From the NCBI GenBank assembly GCA_933228895.1, contig OW121855.1, positions 31,448,698 to 31,512,697 on the forward strand: a DNA stretch of 64,000 bases, read 5' to 3'. This document shows, piece after piece, positions 60,359-64,000 of the stretch (within the stretch, counting starts at the first letter, position 1; each line of letters starts with the position of its first letter). The notes beneath the pieces are model-generated. The model ran no database searches and was not told the DNA's origin. It saw nothing but the letters and a program-made list of their open reading frames with translations. The DNA comes from Platycnemis pennipes. Its lineage: Eukaryota; Arthropoda; Insecta; Odonata; Platycnemididae. Position numbers and translations under genes: made by a program.

Positions 60359-61010
60359 CATCTACATCTACATCTACACGATACCCTGCAAGCCACCGCG
60401 AGGGTGTGTAGCAGGTAGTGAAGATCACCAAGCATGCACTACTAACATTCAAACAACCAACTATAGTGTCTCATGCAACTCAATTGTTAGTACATATATA
60501 TTTGAGGGATTAATACATGCATCACGCACTACAGAATACTCTAAAATATTTCCCCTACCTATCCCTTTGCTATGCTGCCTATTCTGTTCTCTTATAGTAC
60601 GGGGGAAAAATGCCATTTTGAATATATCGGTACGACATATATCTCTCTAATCTTATTTGTCTGGTGGAATCTAGCATAATACGCTGTTTTTTTTAAATAT
60701 GTGTCTAACATCTTCAGTAAAGCTATCCGATTTAAATTTCTCTAATAGATTAATTCTGTACCTTAACCTACGCTCTGATAATGATTCTCACCCTACTTCT
60801 TTTATTAATTCTGAAACGCTACTCAACCTATCGTGACACCTTTTTAAAAACCTAGCTGCTCTACGCTGCACACTGTCTAGTTCTCTGATCAAGCCTAATT
60901 CATTCGGATCCCATACACTGGCTGCATACTCAAGGTGGGGCCTAACTAGTGAAAAGTAACATCGCTCTTTTGTCTTCTCATCACATTTCCCTGATACTTA
61001 CTACTAAGCC
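60359..61010 (-). mobile_element. CR1-like LINE C-terminus and 3' end (copy g), decayed
   Basis: The plus strand begins CATCTACATCTACATCTACA and ACCCTGCAAGCCACCGCGAG. Towards 60900-61000, complementary coding traces such as HFSLVRPHLEY-like and VYGIRMN-like segments correspond to FSLVRPHLEYSASVWDPYEI of copy d. Many stops. It extends about as far 5' as copy d but is much more diverged, possibly a sister subfamily. Confidence 0.75.
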
Positions 61011-61079
61011 TCTTACTACTAGGGTCCATAACATGCTCTCAAACCTCCAGTGAGGCTATTGAGTAAAAAGAAAGATAAT

Positions 61080-61720
61080 GGGACGTGAGGAATTTCTACG
61101 GAGACTAGGACCGGCGTTGCGCGTGGACTGTGTTAATCTCCTTCCGATGCTACACCCTGGCGAGATTATGAGGGCACACTGAGTGCCTGGATTGGGAAGG
61201 AGGAGGATACACGGAACTTGAGGAGTCCTAGGGGTACCGGGAGAGACAGGAGACGGGTACAGACGACCCTGCGGGGATGAGTGCCTTTTAATTCCCCCTC
61301 CGCCCGATAGATCCTTTATCATCCACGGGAAGCCCATAAATCAAGGTTCACTTTTTATTTCTGTTTTCAGCGGTCGGCGCGGCTGCCAGGACGGTCGAGA
61401 GAGCGGTGCGCGCTCGGGGAATTTCATTTTTTTTTCTCCCGTCCGCTCGGTAGATGTCGCCGCGGACACAAGATGGTGGTGGTCGTGTGGTGGAATGGGG
61501 GAGGCTTAAGGGACGGGACGGGGGAGGGATGGGAGATAAGAAAACGTTGAGACGATTAATTGGGCGAGGCCCAGGGCCCGAATGTTTGCGCCCGTAAATT
61601 GGCTTCACGGAGACGACTCCAGGCACTCCCCCCGTTCGGGTTCCGTCCACATCTCGAATTTCCTGCTTCGTAAAATTCTGCCGGAACGGATTTCCCGTCT
61701 TCCCGAGCGATTCGACAGAC
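61080..61720. other. G+C- and CpG-rich patch
   Basis: Long minus-strand frames (61056-61337, 61348-61650, 61605-61910) reflect composition and lack recognisable domains. An ACAAGATGGTGG motif near 61466 and GTCCGC/GCGGAC half-sites nearby are noted. It may be a promoter-type island; no gene structure is visible. Confidence 0.35.
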
Positions 61721-61960
61721 GCCTGCTTGGATGAATTGGCGGTGATTCGGAGCGATGCCCCCTTTTTTTAACGCACGCCAGTGTGTTCACTTCATGATTC
61801 AATGAAGTGAAATCATAAATCGGGCATTGGATCCGACGAACACTTTCCGAGGGGTTTCTTAAAGTAAAACTCGAAAGCAAATTGCAAGAATTATTGGTGG
61901 ATGAGTGCACGTGTGGCTGAGTGTTGGGATGGATTGGCTGAGGGATAACAAATTGGCAAC

Positions 61961-61981
61961 GGGGTAAACATATTTACCCCA
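61961..61981. repeat. 20-nt palindrome
   Basis: GGGGTAAACATATTTACCCC has perfect 8-bp arms around a 4-nt centre; it lies about 100 bp before the tandem duplication at 62077. Confidence 0.7.
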
Positions 61982-62076
61982 TGAGACGTCATTCAATTTA
62001 TTACTTGCACAGTGGAATCTTTGATTTCTTTGGAATGTAAGATAATCTACGAGAGATCGAAAGGGAGGCAAAAGAG

Positions 62077-62297
62077 AAAAAAATACTAATCATGCGATGG
62101 CTAGCTCATATTCCCTAAATGTCTATTCCGGGGCTACAAAAACCACATTACTATAGACATAACATCACTGTAAAAAAATTTCTAATTTCTAAAAAACACT
62201 AATTATACGATGACTAGCTCATTATTTCCTAAATATTTAATGCTGGGCTAAAAAAAAACACATTACTAAAGACATAATATCACTTTAACAACCTTTC
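62077..62297. repeat. Diverged tandem duplication, about 113-bp period
   Basis: Unit 1 (ACTAATCATGCGATGGCTAG from 62085, through CACATTACTATAGACATAAC) and unit 2 (ACTAATTATACGATGACTAG from 62198, through CACATTACTAAAGACATAAT) are collinear. They differ at many positions, so the duplication is old. Non-coding. Confidence 0.85.
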
Positions 62298-64000
62298 TTT
62301 TCGAGGCCGTCTTGTGATGACTGATTGTTACATGCATATTTAAGAAAACAATTTGATTATTTCATAATTATCTTCTTTGCATTCAGCATTGAAGTAAATA
62401 GTGGAAATATAGGTACTGCAGCCGAGAAGACTTCACAATACATATTTTTCGTACTAAATGATTTCGGGATACATATTTAGTTATTGGAGGATAAAGCATA
62501 AAAATTATAAACTCATATTACAGTAGGTCAATTACTTGGAAAAACAATTCATTATTTACAAGAAAATATAAATGAGAAAATGTATAGGTGACACTAACGG
62601 AATGGTTGAATCTTTTGACTTATTATAAGGAGCATTAATGTTTTATGCTTTGTAAGCACATTTCTACGAATAATGGCATTCGGAATCCTTAAATATTATG
62701 ATGTAGGCACTTTTGTGCACTTGAGCATGAGGATCAAGTTTTCAGGTTTTACCAGACAATATATTAGACTTTTGTAGGTACATATTTAGTTCCACGAATG
62801 AGTGCAAGGTTAATTTGAAACAGGCATATATTTTCTTACTATAATTCTTCTTAGTTTTGGGAATATTACTATCTCTTGTAAGTATTGTATAGTTTAATCA
62901 CAAATAACATCAAAGGCCAACACCTGAATAATCAAATTCACGAAATCCACGAAAAAACTACGTTATTAACTAATAAATTCAATTATTCGAAAATTGGTAG
63001 CAAGGTTTCATTAAGAGCGATTAGAGGCCTGAACTTTAAATAAATCTAATTTGCCATGTTTTACTCAGAATTAATTGTAATCCAATCAGTGCTTGCTTTT
63101 ATGATGCTATTAGATTTTCCCAATTTCATTATTTAAGTGTTTTACTACAAGTATCTAGTATGAAAATCAGTGTTAATACTTTTGAAAGAAATCAAACCCA
63201 CCAAAGAGATTCCAATTAAAATTTCACAGAAAAAAAATCAATTGTGAGGCGGCAGAGGAAACTTCGTAAACTTTTTTTTTCCATCTTGCATATTTAAAGA
63301 AGGAAATTGGTACCTTCCTTTTCCGCAAGATAATTCATTAACTAATACGATGAAGTTTTCAAGACGGCAAATATCCCGTTAGAAAAGTGAGCATTCACGA
63401 TCAACGACGGTTATAACTCACCGAGACTTTTCTACCTAATTTCCTTCAGCTTTGCCTAATCTTCTCGAACGCGAACCTCTTGCTTGAAGTGCCCAAAACA
63501 TCTGCGTCGGAACATTTTTTACTCCGCACTTCAGTAGTTTGGGCTTGCTTTCCTCTGGCCGTGTCACCGACGCTGAATTATCGCGGCCTTCCATCTCCCC
63601 AAAACCGGAGTCTCATGCTCCCAGGAGTACGGACCAGTCAACGGTCGATTTATATATTTTCTTGAGCGCGGCAATAATAACATACGCTCCTGCAGTTTAA
63701 TCCTTTTTATTAGGAGCCAAGACTGCCTCCGTCCCTGTTGGATTTAAAAAAAAATTAATAAATACATAATGTAAATCCTCCTCTTCACCTACCTACGGGA
63801 ATCCTGAGTGATAAATAAAAAAAATTAATTTTTGAACTCTGCTCCTTAAGCGTGAGGGTTCTTCCGAGAGAATTCTTGGGGAAAAACAAGAGGGGTGTTG
63901 GTGTACCTCGGGAGGATCTTGGAGATAAAAGCCAGTGGGACGAGTCGGATAGGTAGGGACTTTTCGAAACGTGTGCGCAAGCGAGATAATACGGCATAAA
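62298..64000. other. Unassigned DNA to the window end
   Basis: A+T-rich to about 63400, then closer to even composition. Short frames at 63480-63665 (plus) and 63785-63997 (minus) have no recognisable domain. Confidence 0.45.

Noticed and set aside
1..64000. CRISPR array, bacterial operons, rRNA genes
   Set aside because: No regularly spaced repeats, no gene clusters with ribosome binding sites and no rRNA-like sequence were found; the window is nuclear eukaryotic DNA.

Overview
This window looks like gene-poor, A+T-rich nuclear DNA from an arthropod, probably an insect with a large, transposon-rich genome. The reasons are: no bacterial-style gene packing, no long intact open frame, several families of 5'-truncated non-LTR retrotransposons of arthropod type, tRNA-derived SINEs, a Penelope-like element, a hAT-type non-autonomous element and a five-copy terminal-inverted-repeat (TIR) element. 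I cannot name the species. I found no convincing host protein-coding gene, rRNA or functional tRNA. Open frames of 60-160 codons are scattered on both strands, but apart from the transposon pieces below they resemble nothing I recognise and often overlap on opposite strands.

Layout. 0-10 kb: mostly unassigned DNA with three perfect or near-perfect short palindromes, one RTE-like LINE tail (3216-3835) and the first copy of the 540-bp TIR element (6660-7171). 10-22 kb: three more RTE-like tails, a 168-bp fold-back element, a CR1-like LINE end, TIR-element copies 2 and 3, G+C-rich patches, and a 1.2-kb Penelope-like insertion (17640-18856) bounded by a perfect 13-bp target duplication. 22-36 kb: mostly unassigned, with SINE copies, a short tandem duplication, a small RT fragment and two CR1-like ends. 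36-49 kb: a palindromic element with a hammerhead-like core, a LINE of a third family (37590-38230), a clean hAT-type insertion with 8-bp target duplication (44674-45097), the best preserved CR1-like C-terminus (45197-45930), a second hammerhead-like fold-back and TIR copy 4. 49-64 kb: duplicated and degraded LINE ends, TIR copy 5 interrupted by a 484-bp insert built of repeated stem-loops, a SINE, a third hammerhead-like fold-back, a THAP-type zinc-finger start, and unassigned DNA.

The most interesting signals are (1) hammerhead-ribozyme-like cores at several independent places, repeatedly flanked by inverted-repeat arms, the best one lying in the Penelope-like element, and (2) the insert at 55825-56308, whose repeated units keep stem-loops through paired base changes. 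Both come from reading the sequence alone; folding, cleavage and genome-wide copy searches would decide them.
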